Below are positions 18,933 to 26,921 of a DNA stretch of 64,000 bases, piece by piece. The notes under the pieces are model-generated. The model was not told the origin of the DNA. It ran no database searches and was given only the letters and a program-made list of their open reading frames with translations. The position numbers and the translations under genes were made by a program. Numbering within the stretch: position 1 is the first letter of the stretch; every line of letters begins with the position of its first letter. The stretch is from an uncultured Paracoccaceae bacterium (GTDB lineage Bacteria; Pseudomonadota; Alphaproteobacteria; Rhodobacterales; Rhodobacteraceae). The DNA lies in assembly GCA_938049225.1 (NCBI GenBank), contig CALICM010000015.1:1-64000 (forward strand). Direction: 5' to 3'.

Positions 18933-18982
18933 CAAGCCCGCGTCAAGTCCCTACCTCTGCAGGAACAAACGAGGGGACCGCC

Positions 18983-19279
18983 ATGGACGATCACACCAAA
19001 ACCCAGCTCGAAGCCGCGGCCTTCCGCCGCCTCCTTGCCCATCTGGCCGAGCGGACGGATGTGCAAAACATCGACATGATGAACCTGACGGGGTTTTGTC
19101 GCAACTGCCTCAGCCGCTGGTATCAAGAGGCCGCCGTCGAACGGGGCATCAACATGACCAAGGATCAGGGCCGCGAGGCCGTCTATGGCATGCCCTATGC
19201 CGAGTGGCGTGACAAATACCAGACCGAAGCCTCCGCCACCCAGCAAGCCAAATTCGCCGACGCCAGCAAGGGGCACTAG
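18983..19279 (+). CDS. DUF1244 family protein
   Basis: The 98-residue protein contains FRRLLAHLAERTDVQNIDMM and NLTGFCRNCLSRWYQEAA, the Cys-pair signature of DUF1244, then GREAVYGMPYAEWRDKYQ. The family is small, cytosolic and common in alpha- and gammaproteobacteria; the function is not known. The ATG follows GGGGACCGCC. Its stop is 5 bp before the start of the next gene, so the two are probably co-transcribed. Confidence 0.85.
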   Translation: MDDHTKTQLEAAAFRRLLAHLAERTDVQNIDMMNLTGFCRNCLSRWYQEAAVERGINMTKDQGREAVYGMPYAEWRDKYQTEASATQQAKFADASKGH

Positions 19280-19283
19280 GCGC

Positions 19284-19736
19284 ATGCGCGCGCTAGTCCT
19301 CGCGGCGTTTTGCCTGATCCCACTGCCCATCTTGGCGCAAGATAGCGCACCGGGGCGCTTGGCGGCTTTCGTGACGAACCGTTACCTGTCGGATTTCGTC
19401 GAAGTGCGCCTGAATATTACGCGTTTGGAGCTGCTGAATGCTTGCCAAGACGAAGAACTACTACCGCCGTTGGTCGACCGCATCCTTGCGGATGAAACCA
19501 ACCTCAAACGCAAACTCATCGCTGACGTCATGGCCCTCCCCTCCGAGGGGCTGCCCACCCCCGACATCCGCCGTGACGTGACCATCCATCTGCTCGACGC
19601 TTTCGGCCTGGTCGATGCCACCACCCGCGCGATGCTGATCGACCAAACCATCACCGTGCCGTCCGAGGCGACCTGCGACGCTGCGCGGGCAAAAGCCCTC
19701 GAGTACTTAGAGACCCCGCAGCCCACGGGTCAATAA
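19284..19736 (+). CDS. Hypothetical secreted protein
   Basis: The 150-residue protein starts MRALVLAAFCLIPLPILAQD, a typical signal peptide cleaved after LAQ or ILA. The mature part is mainly helical and acidic with two cysteines, and I recognise no domain. It begins 5 bp after the DUF1244 stop and converges with dat. Composition matches its neighbours. Confidence 0.65.
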   Translation: MRALVLAAFCLIPLPILAQDSAPGRLAAFVTNRYLSDFVEVRLNITRLELLNACQDEELLPPLVDRILADETNLKRKLIADVMALPSEGLPTPDIRRDVTIHLLDAFGLVDATTRAMLIDQTITVPSEATCDAARAKALEYLETPQPTGQ

Positions 19737-19817
19737 ACGGGGCCCACACACTGCCATTTTTCCAAGTATCCCCGCCGGAGGCTTAGGCGCATGGCTCCGG
19801 GTGCAAGGTCCTTTGGC

Positions 19818-20672
19818 TCAAACCGCCGCTTTCACACTCTCTTCAATATAAATCTCGCGCAAGCGCTGTGCGACAGGCCCGGGTGTCCCAGCCCCGACCG
19901 CGACCCCATCGATGTCCACCACCGGACACACGAACATCGAGGCCGAGGTGATAAACGCCTCGGCCGCCTCTTGCGCCTCGGCGATGGTAAACGGCCGTTC
20001 CTCGATTTTCATTTGCGCCTCGCGGGCAAACCGCAAGACCGCAGCCCGGGTAATCCCATGCAAGATCGACTGCGATAGCTCGCGGGTCACGATCGTCCCA
20101 TCTGTCGTCACGATATAGGCGTTGTTCGAGGTGCCTTCGGTGACGAGTCCCTCCTCGACCATCCAAGCGTCATCCGCGCCCGCTGCCCTGGCCGCCATCT
20201 TCCCCATTGAGGGGGCGAGCAGTTGCACCGTCTTAATATCGCGCCGCGCCCAGCGTTGATCAGGGATCGAGATCACTTTGATGCCCCGCGCCGCCACTGG
20301 TGACGCGACCAGCGGTTTCGCCTGGGTAAACAGCACCAGCGAGGGCTCGGCCGTCTCTGGATACAAAAAGTCCCGATCCGCGGCACCCCGTGTCACCTGC
20401 AAATAGATGCCCCCCTCGACCAGCGTGTTGCGTGTGACCAGCTCTCGGTGGATCGTCTCTAACTCTACATCGCTGGCGGGGGAGGCCATATCCAACTCCC
20501 CCAAAGACCGCCGCAGCCGGGCCATATGCCCTGCGAAATCCACCAGTTTGCCGTCCAGAACCGAGGTGACCTCGTAGACCCCGTCGGCCATCAAAAAACC
20601 CCGGTCAAAGATCGAGATGACGGCCTCGCCCTCGGGCACATAGTCCCCGTTCACATAGACAATCCGGCTCAT
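19818..20672 (-). CDS. dat: D-amino acid aminotransferase (class IV, PLP)
   Basis: The 284-residue fold-type IV aminotransferase has YVNGDYVPEGEAVISIFDRGF at the N-terminus and the family lysine (Lys158, in LLAPSMGKMAA), which would bind PLP. The block GLVTEGTSNNAYIV binds the cofactor phosphate. The arrangement DIKTVQLL...K resembles Bacillus D-alanine aminotransferase, which exchanges amino groups between D-alanine and D-glutamate. It lies 4 bp after dgcA, which supports a D-amino acid role over branched-chain transamination, the main alternative. The start at 20672 matches the family. Confidence 0.85.
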   Translation of the reverse strand: MSRIVYVNGDYVPEGEAVISIFDRGFLMADGVYEVTSVLDGKLVDFAGHMARLRRSLGELDMASPASDVELETIHRELVTRNTLVEGGIYLQVTRGAADRDFLYPETAEPSLVLFTQAKPLVASPVAARGIKVISIPDQRWARRDIKTVQLLAPSMGKMAARAAGADDAWMVEEGLVTEGTSNNAYIVTTDGTIVTRELSQSILHGITRAAVLRFAREAQMKIEERPFTIAEAQEAAEAFITSASMFVCPVVDIDGVAVGAGTPGPVAQRLREIYIEESVKAAV

Positions 20673-20676
20673 GCGC

Positions 20677-21645
20677 TCACCCCCAAAGTTCCGGCGCCGC
20701 CGGATGCACCGACGAGCCCTCGTACACCAATCCCGGCGCCCGATCCTGCGCCAACAATAGCGGCCCATCCAGATCGACCACCGCCGCCCCCTGCGCCACC
20801 AGCAGTGCGGGCGCCATCGCCAGGGACGAGCCGACCATACAGCCTACCATCACCTGAAAACCCGCCGCCACGGCGGCGTCGCGCAACGCCAAAGCCTCGG
20901 TCAGGCCACCGGTCTTATCCAGCTTGATGTTCACTATGTCGTATTTGCCGACCAGACCATCCAGGGACGCGCGATCATGGCAGCTTTCGTCCGCGCAAAC
21001 CGGCAGGATCCGATCCATCTGTGCCAAAGCGGCATCCGCTTCGGCCGGGAACGGCTGCTCGACCATCTCGACCCCAAGATCGACGAACCGTGGCGCAAGC
21101 GTGTTATATTCCTCGGCGCTCCACCCCTCGTTCGCATCCACGATGATCCGGGCGTTCGGGGCACCTGCGCGGACCGCCTCGATCCGTGCCACATCCTCAG
21201 CCCCGCCACCCAGCTTCACCTTTAACAGCGGTCGTGTTGCATGTTCCGCCGCTTGGGCGTGCATCGCCTCGGGCGTATCCAAGGATAGAGTATAGGCGGT
21301 GATCAGCGCCTTGGGCGCCGCCAAGTCCGCCCGGGTCCAGACCGGCTGGCCGGTCTTCTTGGCCTCCAGATCCCACAGCGCACAATCTACCGCGTTGCGC
21401 GCCGCCCCGGGCGGCAAGGCGCTCTGCAGGGTGGCGCGGGAAATCCCTTCGGGCAGGCTGGTGATTTGGGCTTCGACGCTGTCCAACGTCTCGCCATATC
21501 GGCCGTAGGGCACACATTCACCGTGGCCCATCACCCCACCGTCCCGGACCTCAACCTGCAAAACCTCTGCATGGGTCCGCGCGCCCCGGGCGATCCGAAA
21601 AACCGACTTCAGGGCAAAGCGGTCCCGGCTGACCGTGATCTTCAT
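20677..21645 (-). CDS. dgcA: Enolase-superfamily epimerase; DgcA-type N-acetyl-D-glutamate racemase or dipeptide epimerase
   Basis: The 322-residue enolase-superfamily enzyme has the KxK pair LLKVKLGG (Lys142, Lys144), metal ligands Asp170 (VDANEGW), Glu196 (VEQPFP) and Asp219 (CADES), and the opposite-side lysine in NIKLDKTGG. These match L-Ala-D/L-Glu epimerases. In marine bacteria a close relative, DgcA, racemises N-acetyl-D-glutamate next to a DUF1611 protein, DgcN. The same pairing here, with a 4-bp ATGA overlap, favours DgcA. Muropeptide epimerase activity is the alternative. Confidence 0.8.
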   Translation of the reverse strand: MKITVSRDRFALKSVFRIARGARTHAEVLQVEVRDGGVMGHGECVPYGRYGETLDSVEAQITSLPEGISRATLQSALPPGAARNAVDCALWDLEAKKTGQPVWTRADLAAPKALITAYTLSLDTPEAMHAQAAEHATRPLLKVKLGGGAEDVARIEAVRAGAPNARIIVDANEGWSAEEYNTLAPRFVDLGVEMVEQPFPAEADAALAQMDRILPVCADESCHDRASLDGLVGKYDIVNIKLDKTGGLTEALALRDAAVAAGFQVMVGCMVGSSLAMAPALLVAQGAAVVDLDGPLLLAQDRAPGLVYEGSSVHPAAPELWG

Positions 21646-22637
21646 CCCAGGGCATCCACCAAGCGCCCGGCACCTTGACGAAAGGGGTCAACCGTCGGCA
21701 AGCCCATCTCGGTCTCGATCACGGCCAAACAGGCCAAAGCTTCGGCCCCGTCTAAAGCCGCCGTGTTCACGGATACCCCCACGACCTCACACGCAGGGTT
21801 CACCACCCGCGCCAGGCGCAGCCCAACCTCGTGCACATCGTGCAGCGACGGTAATTGATAGTCCGGCAGCCCGCGCATATGCGGCCGTGTCGGTTCGTGG
21901 CACAGGATCAACGCATCGGGCTGACCGCCATGCACCAGCGCCATGGTCACGCCGGAATAGGACGCATGAAACAAGCTTCCCTGCCCCTCAATCAGGTCCC
22001 AATGATCGGGCTCGTTGTCGGGCGTCAGATATTCGACCGCACCCGCCATGAAATCCGCGATCACCGCGTCCAGTGGCACGCCGCCCCCGGTGATCAGAAT
22101 GCCCGTCTGCCCGGTGGCCCGAAACGTTGCCTTCATGCCCCGCTCCAGCATTTCGCGCTCCATCGCGATGCCGGTGTACATCTTGCCGACCGAGCAATCC
22201 GTGCCGATCGCCAGGCATCGCTTGCCCGCCCGACGCACCCCGTTCGCGATCGGATATTGAACCGAAGGCACGCGCACGTCATGCAGCACCCGCCCATTCG
22301 CCGCCGCGACTTCGACCAACTCGGGCACATCGCGCAGCAAATTATGCAGCCCCGACGCAATATCCATCCCGGCCTCAAGCGCTTCGCGCAGCACCGCGAT
22401 CCACGCGTCTGAGATAAAGCCGCCACGGTTCGCCACGCCGATCACCAGCGTTTTGGCCCCCGCCGCGACCCCCTGGGCAACCGTCATCTCGGGCAGTCCC
22501 ATATCGGCCTGGCACCCCGGCAGCCGCAATTGCCCGACCGAGGCCTCGGGCCGCCAATCACGGATCCCCTGCGCCACCTTCGCAGCCAAAGCATCGGGCG
22601 CGTCGCCCAGAAACAGCAAATATGGCGCTAATATCAT
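21642..22637 (-). CDS. dgcN: DUF1611 family protein, DgcN-type D-glutamate N-acetyltransferase
   Basis: The 331-residue protein has the DUF1611 features: a GVANRGGFISDAWI block, CLAIGTDCSVGKMYTGIAM (a P-loop-like segment at about 148-166) and LIEGQGSLFHASYSGVT. DgcN proteins of this family have been reported to acetylate D-glutamate as the first step of D-glutamate use. It is the first gene of dgcN-dgcA-dat and is translationally coupled to dgcA. No DgcR-like regulator is next to it. The specific reaction here is inferred from the pairing. Confidence 0.78.
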   Translation of the reverse strand: MILAPYLLFLGDAPDALAAKVAQGIRDWRPEASVGQLRLPGCQADMGLPEMTVAQGVAAGAKTLVIGVANRGGFISDAWIAVLREALEAGMDIASGLHNLLRDVPELVEVAAANGRVLHDVRVPSVQYPIANGVRRAGKRCLAIGTDCSVGKMYTGIAMEREMLERGMKATFRATGQTGILITGGGVPLDAVIADFMAGAVEYLTPDNEPDHWDLIEGQGSLFHASYSGVTMALVHGGQPDALILCHEPTRPHMRGLPDYQLPSLHDVHEVGLRLARVVNPACEVVGVSVNTAALDGAEALACLAVIETEMGLPTVDPFRQGAGRLVDALG

Positions 22638-22783
22638 AGACCGACCCTCTGCACAGGTTGAAGGGTTCAGTTTAAGTTGAGGTATGGGACAAACAAGGGC
22701 AATTACTGGCGCCCAACAGCGCCGACTTGCACGATTTCTTCAATCTATGCGTCAAGTACGCAAGATCCTCCCGCGAAGCGCCA

Positions 22784-23137
22784 TCAGCGCCGAGGAATCA
22801 ACGCCACCGGCCCATCCGCCGCCCGCGCGAAATCGGCAGGCTGCGCCATGCGCGGATCCTGCGCGGTTTTGAACGCATAGATCCGCCGATCCCCTACCGT
22901 TCCGGTCTGATAGATCAGCCCATGCCGAATGTGCCGCGCGCCATCGAAAAGATCGACGATCCCACGGCCCGGTTGCGGGCCGCTGACGCGAATCGAAAAA
23001 CCATCCGCCCAGGCGTCAACAATATCAATCTCGCGCCCGGCTGACCTCAGTCTAAGCCGATGTTTCTTAGTTATTTTTCCATTGGGGCGCAGCTGCAGCG
23101 CAGCTTCTTTCAGCCCCTCAGGCAGATGATATTCCAT
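22784..23137 (-). CDS. Conserved hypothetical protein
   Basis: The 117-residue protein begins MEYHLPEGLKEAALQLRPNG and is mostly beta-strand with a basic stretch (KITKKHRLRLRSAGR, residues 20-34) followed by DAWADGFSIRV. It has no signal peptide or membrane helix. I do not recognise the family. The ATG at 23137 follows a GGGGGCATTC leader. It is oriented like the dgc operon but 146 bp upstream of it. Confidence 0.6.
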   Translation of the reverse strand: MEYHLPEGLKEAALQLRPNGKITKKHRLRLRSAGREIDIVDAWADGFSIRVSGPQPGRGIVDLFDGARHIRHGLIYQTGTVGDRRIYAFKTAQDPRMAQPADFARAADGPVALIPRR

Positions 23138-23328
23138 CAGAATGCCCCCACACCCCCAAACTCACACACACGAAATCGTCAACACCATCAACGCTACTCA
23201 GCCACCAAACTTCTGTCGACTGTTTTATATTGTTCACAACTTAAGGACAGATTGATCCTGTTGGGGCGGCTGCCGCCGCTACTGAAACACTGTATACCGA
23301 CCATGATCAAAACCGCAGGAGGCGCCAC

Positions 23329-24318
23329 ATGGGCCAGCTCGTCGACGGACAATGGGACACCAATCCGACCTTCCCCACCCGCACCGATGGGGCGTTCAAA
23401 CGCGCGCCGATGCAGTTTCGCAATTGGATCACCGCCGATGGCGGTGCGGGCCCGACGGGCGAGGGCGGGTTTGCCGCCGAAAGCGGACGCTATCATCTCT
23501 ATGTCAGCTATGCTTGCCCTTGGGCGCATCGCACGTTGATCTTCCGTCAGCTTAAGGGGTTGACCGACCACATCAGCGTCGACGTCGTACACCCTGATAT
23601 GCTGGACGACGGTTGGACGTTTCAAACCGATGACCATGGCGCCACCGGCGACCGCCTGTTCGGCCTGGACTTCGTGCGCCAGATTTATCAGCGCGTCAAA
23701 CCCGATATTACAGCGCGAGTGACAGTCCCGATTCTCTGGGACAAACAGCGCAAGACGATCGTCTCGAACGAAAGCTCCGAGATTATCCGTATGCTGAACA
23801 GCGCCTTTAACGGCGTCACTGGCAACACGGATGACTATTGGCCCCAGGATCTGCGGGCCGAGATGGAACCGGTCAACGACCGCATCTACAACACGCTCAA
23901 CAACGGCGTGTACCGTTGTGGCTTTGCGACCACTCAGACGGCCTATGACAAAGCTGTGGGCGAGTTGTTCGACACCATGGATTGGCTCGAAGAGCGCCTT
24001 TCCACCCGGCGCTACCTGATGGGTGACCGTGTGACCGAGGCCGACTGGCGCTTGGTGCCCACGCTCTTCCGTTTTGACCCGGTTTATCATGGGCATTTCA
24101 AAACCAGCCGCAACCGCCTGGTCGATTTCCCCAACCTGTGGGCCTATGCGCGCGAACTGTATCAGTGGCCCGGCGTGGCCGAGACGGTTAATTTCAAGCA
24201 TATCCGGAGGCATTACCATTATAGCCACGAATCGGTGAACCCGCACCGCATCGTGCCCCTTGCCCCCAAGATTGACTGGATGGCGCCACATAATCGCGGC
24301 AGACCGACCGCCGCCTGA
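23329..24318 (+). CDS. yqjG: Glutathionyl-hydroquinone reductase (Xi-class GST, YqjG/ECM4)
   Basis: The 329-residue enzyme has the N-terminal thioredoxin-like domain with catalytic Cys63 in CPWAHR and the block VPILWDKQRKTIVSNESSEIIRML, then a helical C-terminal domain ending with NPHRIVPLAPKIDW. These match YqjG-type reductases, which remove glutathione from glutathionyl-hydroquinones. The ATG follows GCAGGAGGCGCCAC. It is a single gene with a 190-bp leader. Confidence 0.93.
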   Translation: MGQLVDGQWDTNPTFPTRTDGAFKRAPMQFRNWITADGGAGPTGEGGFAAESGRYHLYVSYACPWAHRTLIFRQLKGLTDHISVDVVHPDMLDDGWTFQTDDHGATGDRLFGLDFVRQIYQRVKPDITARVTVPILWDKQRKTIVSNESSEIIRMLNSAFNGVTGNTDDYWPQDLRAEMEPVNDRIYNTLNNGVYRCGFATTQTAYDKAVGELFDTMDWLEERLSTRRYLMGDRVTEADWRLVPTLFRFDPVYHGHFKTSRNRLVDFPNLWAYARELYQWPGVAETVNFKHIRRHYHYSHESVNPHRIVPLAPKIDWMAPHNRGRPTAA

Positions 24319-24529
24319 CCCTCGATGTTGACCACCGCCGCCCGCCCGGTTCGCCCAACGCCCCGAGCGACTTAACAGAGCCCGCGCGCGGCGCGTTTGG
24401 CATAGCCACGGCCAACACCGCAGGTCCGAGGCCTCCAGTACGGTCACCAAAGGAACGCATCTTGCGGCGTGGCCCACCATGGGACGGGTTTCAAACAATC
24501 CTACCCGCGGGCGGCGCCAAGCGGTAGCA

Positions 24530-26218
24530 TCAAGCGATTTGATCCGGGTAATCCACACTCAGAAGGGCCAACTGCTCTGATGGCACGTCCTCGGTGCGAT
24601 CATAGGTCTCGACCGACCGAGGGCCACCGTCCTGCAACGTGAGGACCTGATAGAGCCAATCCTCGTCTCCGTCACCGTCGAAGGCAATTTCGGTGAAACC
24701 GTCGTCGTCGCGCAACCACGCGACCTTATCCCCATCATCGTAATCGATAAAGTTGAACCGAAAATCGTCCGCCCCAACAAAAAGATACGTCTCCCAGGCG
24801 ACCTCGCCCCCTGTCCCATCTGGATCTTCGTCCACGGTCAAACTGACCCACCGATCATCATCTATCGTGGTCAACCGCGAAAACCCGTTACCGTAATCGA
24901 CCTCCTTGCGCGTGACACGGCCATCCGTGCCATAGGCGCTCTCGATCTCGATCCAGGTGGTCGGCCCCAAACGCGGCTCCAGCGAATAGCTTACCGCCTC
25001 GATCGGCGCGCCGACCTCCAAGGTCTCAAGCCGCAAGATCCCCCAGTCATTGAGCGATGTGCGCGAGATGGCCCCGCTCTCATCGAACTGGGTCTCTTGA
25101 AATGACACCTGCTTCACCGGATCAAAGCTCGCGCCCGTCAGCACCTGCGATACCCGCTGCCCATCCTCATAGGTCGTCAGACGCTGCTTGCCGGAATCGA
25201 AGATCGTGTTCCGCGCGATCAGGTCGCCAGCGCCGTCGAAAGTCGACACGATAATCGCCCAGGGCTTACCCGCGCCGCCCAGTGACCAATCCTCGGTCAC
25301 CTGCGTGGTCCGCACGCCGCCTTCGAAATAGGCACTGCGGAATATACCATCGGGGTCGTAGGTGTAGGTCCACTCATAGTCCTCGACGAAATTGCGGCTG
25401 CGTCCGGATAGAGGTGTGGTTGGCAGTTCTTCATAGTCCTCTCGCGGCCCCCTGGTCCCGCTTTGGATGACACCGCCATCGCTGTCGAACTTGACCTTCC
25501 GAAAAAGCTCGCCATCCGCATTGTAAACACGCAGCACCCGGCTGTCCTCAACCCATTGGTAAGAGGCGCGCTTCACTCCGTCGACATAGGATTCGTGTTG
25601 CGTGCCGCCCAAATCAAGGTTCTTCGCCACGCTCAACGTGTTTCCGGCAGCGTCGGTATATTCCATCCGGTCCTGCCATGGCGCGCGGTCCTCCCAATGA
25701 TCCTCGGCCATGATGGCGGTTCCAGATGGGGTGACCGTACGCACGGACTCGCGACCCCCATCCGGGGTTCGATACTCGTTCTCGATGCGTTGAAAGCCCG
25801 GTAAGGTCGAGAACTGTATGTCCGTGGTTGAAAAAAAGAACCCCGGGTTCGCGTAGTCCGTCTCGGTTCGCCAAGTTCGCCAAAGAACGTTCTCGCCGTC
25901 CACCACCTGATACGTCGACCGGGTGATCAACCCATCATCGCGCGTCTTCTCCGAGAAAATCAATCGTCCCAACGCCCCGGTGTCGGCGTCTACACGCCTC
26001 GTCACGCTGCGCGTATTCCATAACGCGACGTCTTCTGGGTCGGTCCATTCAACCTGGGCTAACACGGGGTTAAGGAACACGACGCGCTTTTCGCGGCCAT
26101 CGTCGAAGATGATATCGCGCTCCAAAAAATTGCCTTCGAGGTCGGTGACAAGTGTTTTCCTATCCCACGCGAACCTGCTGTCGACATCCTCGATGATGGT
26201 CACGATTGTATCCGCCAT
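24530..26218 (-). CDS. Acidic 562-residue protein built of imperfect beta repeats
   Basis: I do not recognise the family. The protein is rich in Asp, Tyr, Trp and Arg and has no signal peptide or membrane segment. At least six segments share the pattern [YF]-D-x-x-G-x-[IL]-x-R, then a few residues, then D-x-G-x-x-R-x-x-x-Y/D. They lie near residues 24-46, 188-215, 287-312, 327-352, 378-400 and 429-453. This looks like strings of beta-hairpins, loosely like YD/RHS repeats. The ATG at 26218 has GAGG 6 nt upstream. A palindrome sits about 50 bp upstream of the start. Confidence 0.65.
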   Translation of the reverse strand: MADTIVTIIEDVDSRFAWDRKTLVTDLEGNFLERDIIFDDGREKRVVFLNPVLAQVEWTDPEDVALWNTRSVTRRVDADTGALGRLIFSEKTRDDGLITRSTYQVVDGENVLWRTWRTETDYANPGFFFSTTDIQFSTLPGFQRIENEYRTPDGGRESVRTVTPSGTAIMAEDHWEDRAPWQDRMEYTDAAGNTLSVAKNLDLGGTQHESYVDGVKRASYQWVEDSRVLRVYNADGELFRKVKFDSDGGVIQSGTRGPREDYEELPTTPLSGRSRNFVEDYEWTYTYDPDGIFRSAYFEGGVRTTQVTEDWSLGGAGKPWAIIVSTFDGAGDLIARNTIFDSGKQRLTTYEDGQRVSQVLTGASFDPVKQVSFQETQFDESGAISRTSLNDWGILRLETLEVGAPIEAVSYSLEPRLGPTTWIEIESAYGTDGRVTRKEVDYGNGFSRLTTIDDDRWVSLTVDEDPDGTGGEVAWETYLFVGADDFRFNFIDYDDGDKVAWLRDDDGFTEIAFDGDGDEDWLYQVLTLQDGGPRSVETYDRTEDVPSEQLALLSVDYPDQIA

Positions 26219-26265
26219 TGGAACCTCACTAAACAATAGTTACGAAATCTCATGGGTCACGGTAC

Positions 26266-26291
26266 GTCCTCAGACAGTACCGGCTGAGGAC
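26266..26291. promoter_or_regulatory. Perfect 8-bp inverted repeat upstream of the repeat-protein gene
   Basis: GTCCTCAG (26266-26273) and CTGAGGAC (26284-26291) are exact reverse complements separated by 10 nt. The site is 48 bp upstream of the 562-residue protein's ATG and 43 bp after the stop of the pseudo-receiver gene. It could be an operator or a small hairpin terminating the pseudo-receiver transcript; there is no T-tract, so an operator is somewhat more likely. Confidence 0.35.
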
Positions 26292-26333
26292 TGGCGGTTA
26301 CTGACAAATATCAAGACCGACTTAATCGATGAG

Positions 26334-26744
26334 CTAGGCGGCGCCGGTCGTCCCGTTCCTTCTGGCTGCCTTGCGCGTCTCGGCCCGTTCACTGAAATGC
26401 TCAAGATAGGCCGCCAGATCCTCGGGGCGTACCGGGGGCCTTAGAACGCCGCGCGCGTTCGGGATCAGGTCGAACAAAGCCCCACCCGAGAAGAAATCGG
26501 ATTTCGTTACCGCGATAATGATGATCTCGGGATTGCGAAACGTCGCGAAATCCGCGACGGGCAGACCGCCGCTCAGGACCGGCTCGATAATCAGCGCATC
26601 AAATGGATCCATTGCGATGGCCCGCACGGCATCTTCACCGTTCGTCACCAAGGTAACTTCGACCCCGCGCCGCCGCAGGAAATTGCACCAAATCTGGCCG
26701 AGGTCCGCGTTTTCTTGAACGACCAGCAATCTCAAAAGGGTCAC
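26334..26744 (-). CDS. Pseudo-receiver domain protein (response regulator fold)
   Basis: This 136-residue single-domain protein has a CheY-like layout: RLLVVQENADLG, then ALIIEPVLSGG, then EIIIIAVTKSD and GVLRPPVRPEDL. The usual phosphoacceptor Asp is Glu54 and the invariant Lys before Pro is Arg102, so phosphorylation is unlikely. The domain may be permanently on-like or act by binding a partner. The start is GTG at 26744 with AGAGG 5-6 nt upstream. It is divergent from the diguanylate cyclase gene across a CtrA-like box, which suggests shared control. Confidence 0.7.
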   Translation of the reverse strand: MTLLRLLVVQENADLGQIWCNFLRRRGVEVTLVTNGEDAVRAIAMDPFDALIIEPVLSGGLPVADFATFRNPEIIIIAVTKSDFFSGGALFDLIPNARGVLRPPVRPEDLAAYLEHFSERAETRKAARRNGTTGAA

Positions 26745-26808
26745 CTCAGCCTCTGTAGGCAGGGCGGAAGGAATGCCGCACCACTTCGCTAAAATTCGGC
26801 CTAAATGA

Positions 26809-26823
26809 TTAATAATAAATTAA
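26809..26823. promoter_or_regulatory. CtrA-like binding box
   Basis: The sequence is TTAA-N7-TTAA (TTAATAATAAATTAA), an exact match to the core of the alphaproteobacterial CtrA consensus. It is in the AT-rich 177-bp spacer, about 65 bp upstream of the GTG of the pseudo-receiver gene and about 99 bp upstream of the diguanylate cyclase ATG. CtrA regulates motility, gene transfer agents and c-di-GMP genes in several Rhodobacteraceae. AT-rich context raises the chance of a random match. Confidence 0.5.
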
Positions 26824-26921
26824 TCTTGCTTTACAAGCGGTAAACATTTCGGTGCGCCGCCACGTTAATCCAACACAAACACTTGTCGCCTAAGAATCCC
26901 GCAAAAATTAGAGGCTGGTAA

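Noticed and set aside
18117-18935. Open frame antisense to the N-formylglutamate amidohydrolase gene
   Set aside because: The sense frame has conserved family motifs; the antisense frame has none.
22684-22872. 62-codon plus-strand frame upstream of the 117-residue gene
   Set aside because: Low-complexity Pro/Ala/Arg end, no ribosome binding site, and it overlaps the more plausible minus-strand gene.
24319-24529. Gene-free stretch between the reductase and the repeat-protein gene
   Set aside because: Frames on both strands look random; no promoter, terminator or repeat could be supported.
23194-24558. Open frame of about 450 codons on the minus strand over the hydroquinone reductase gene
   Set aside because: It is antisense to a gene with clear YqjG motifs and shows no protein family features.
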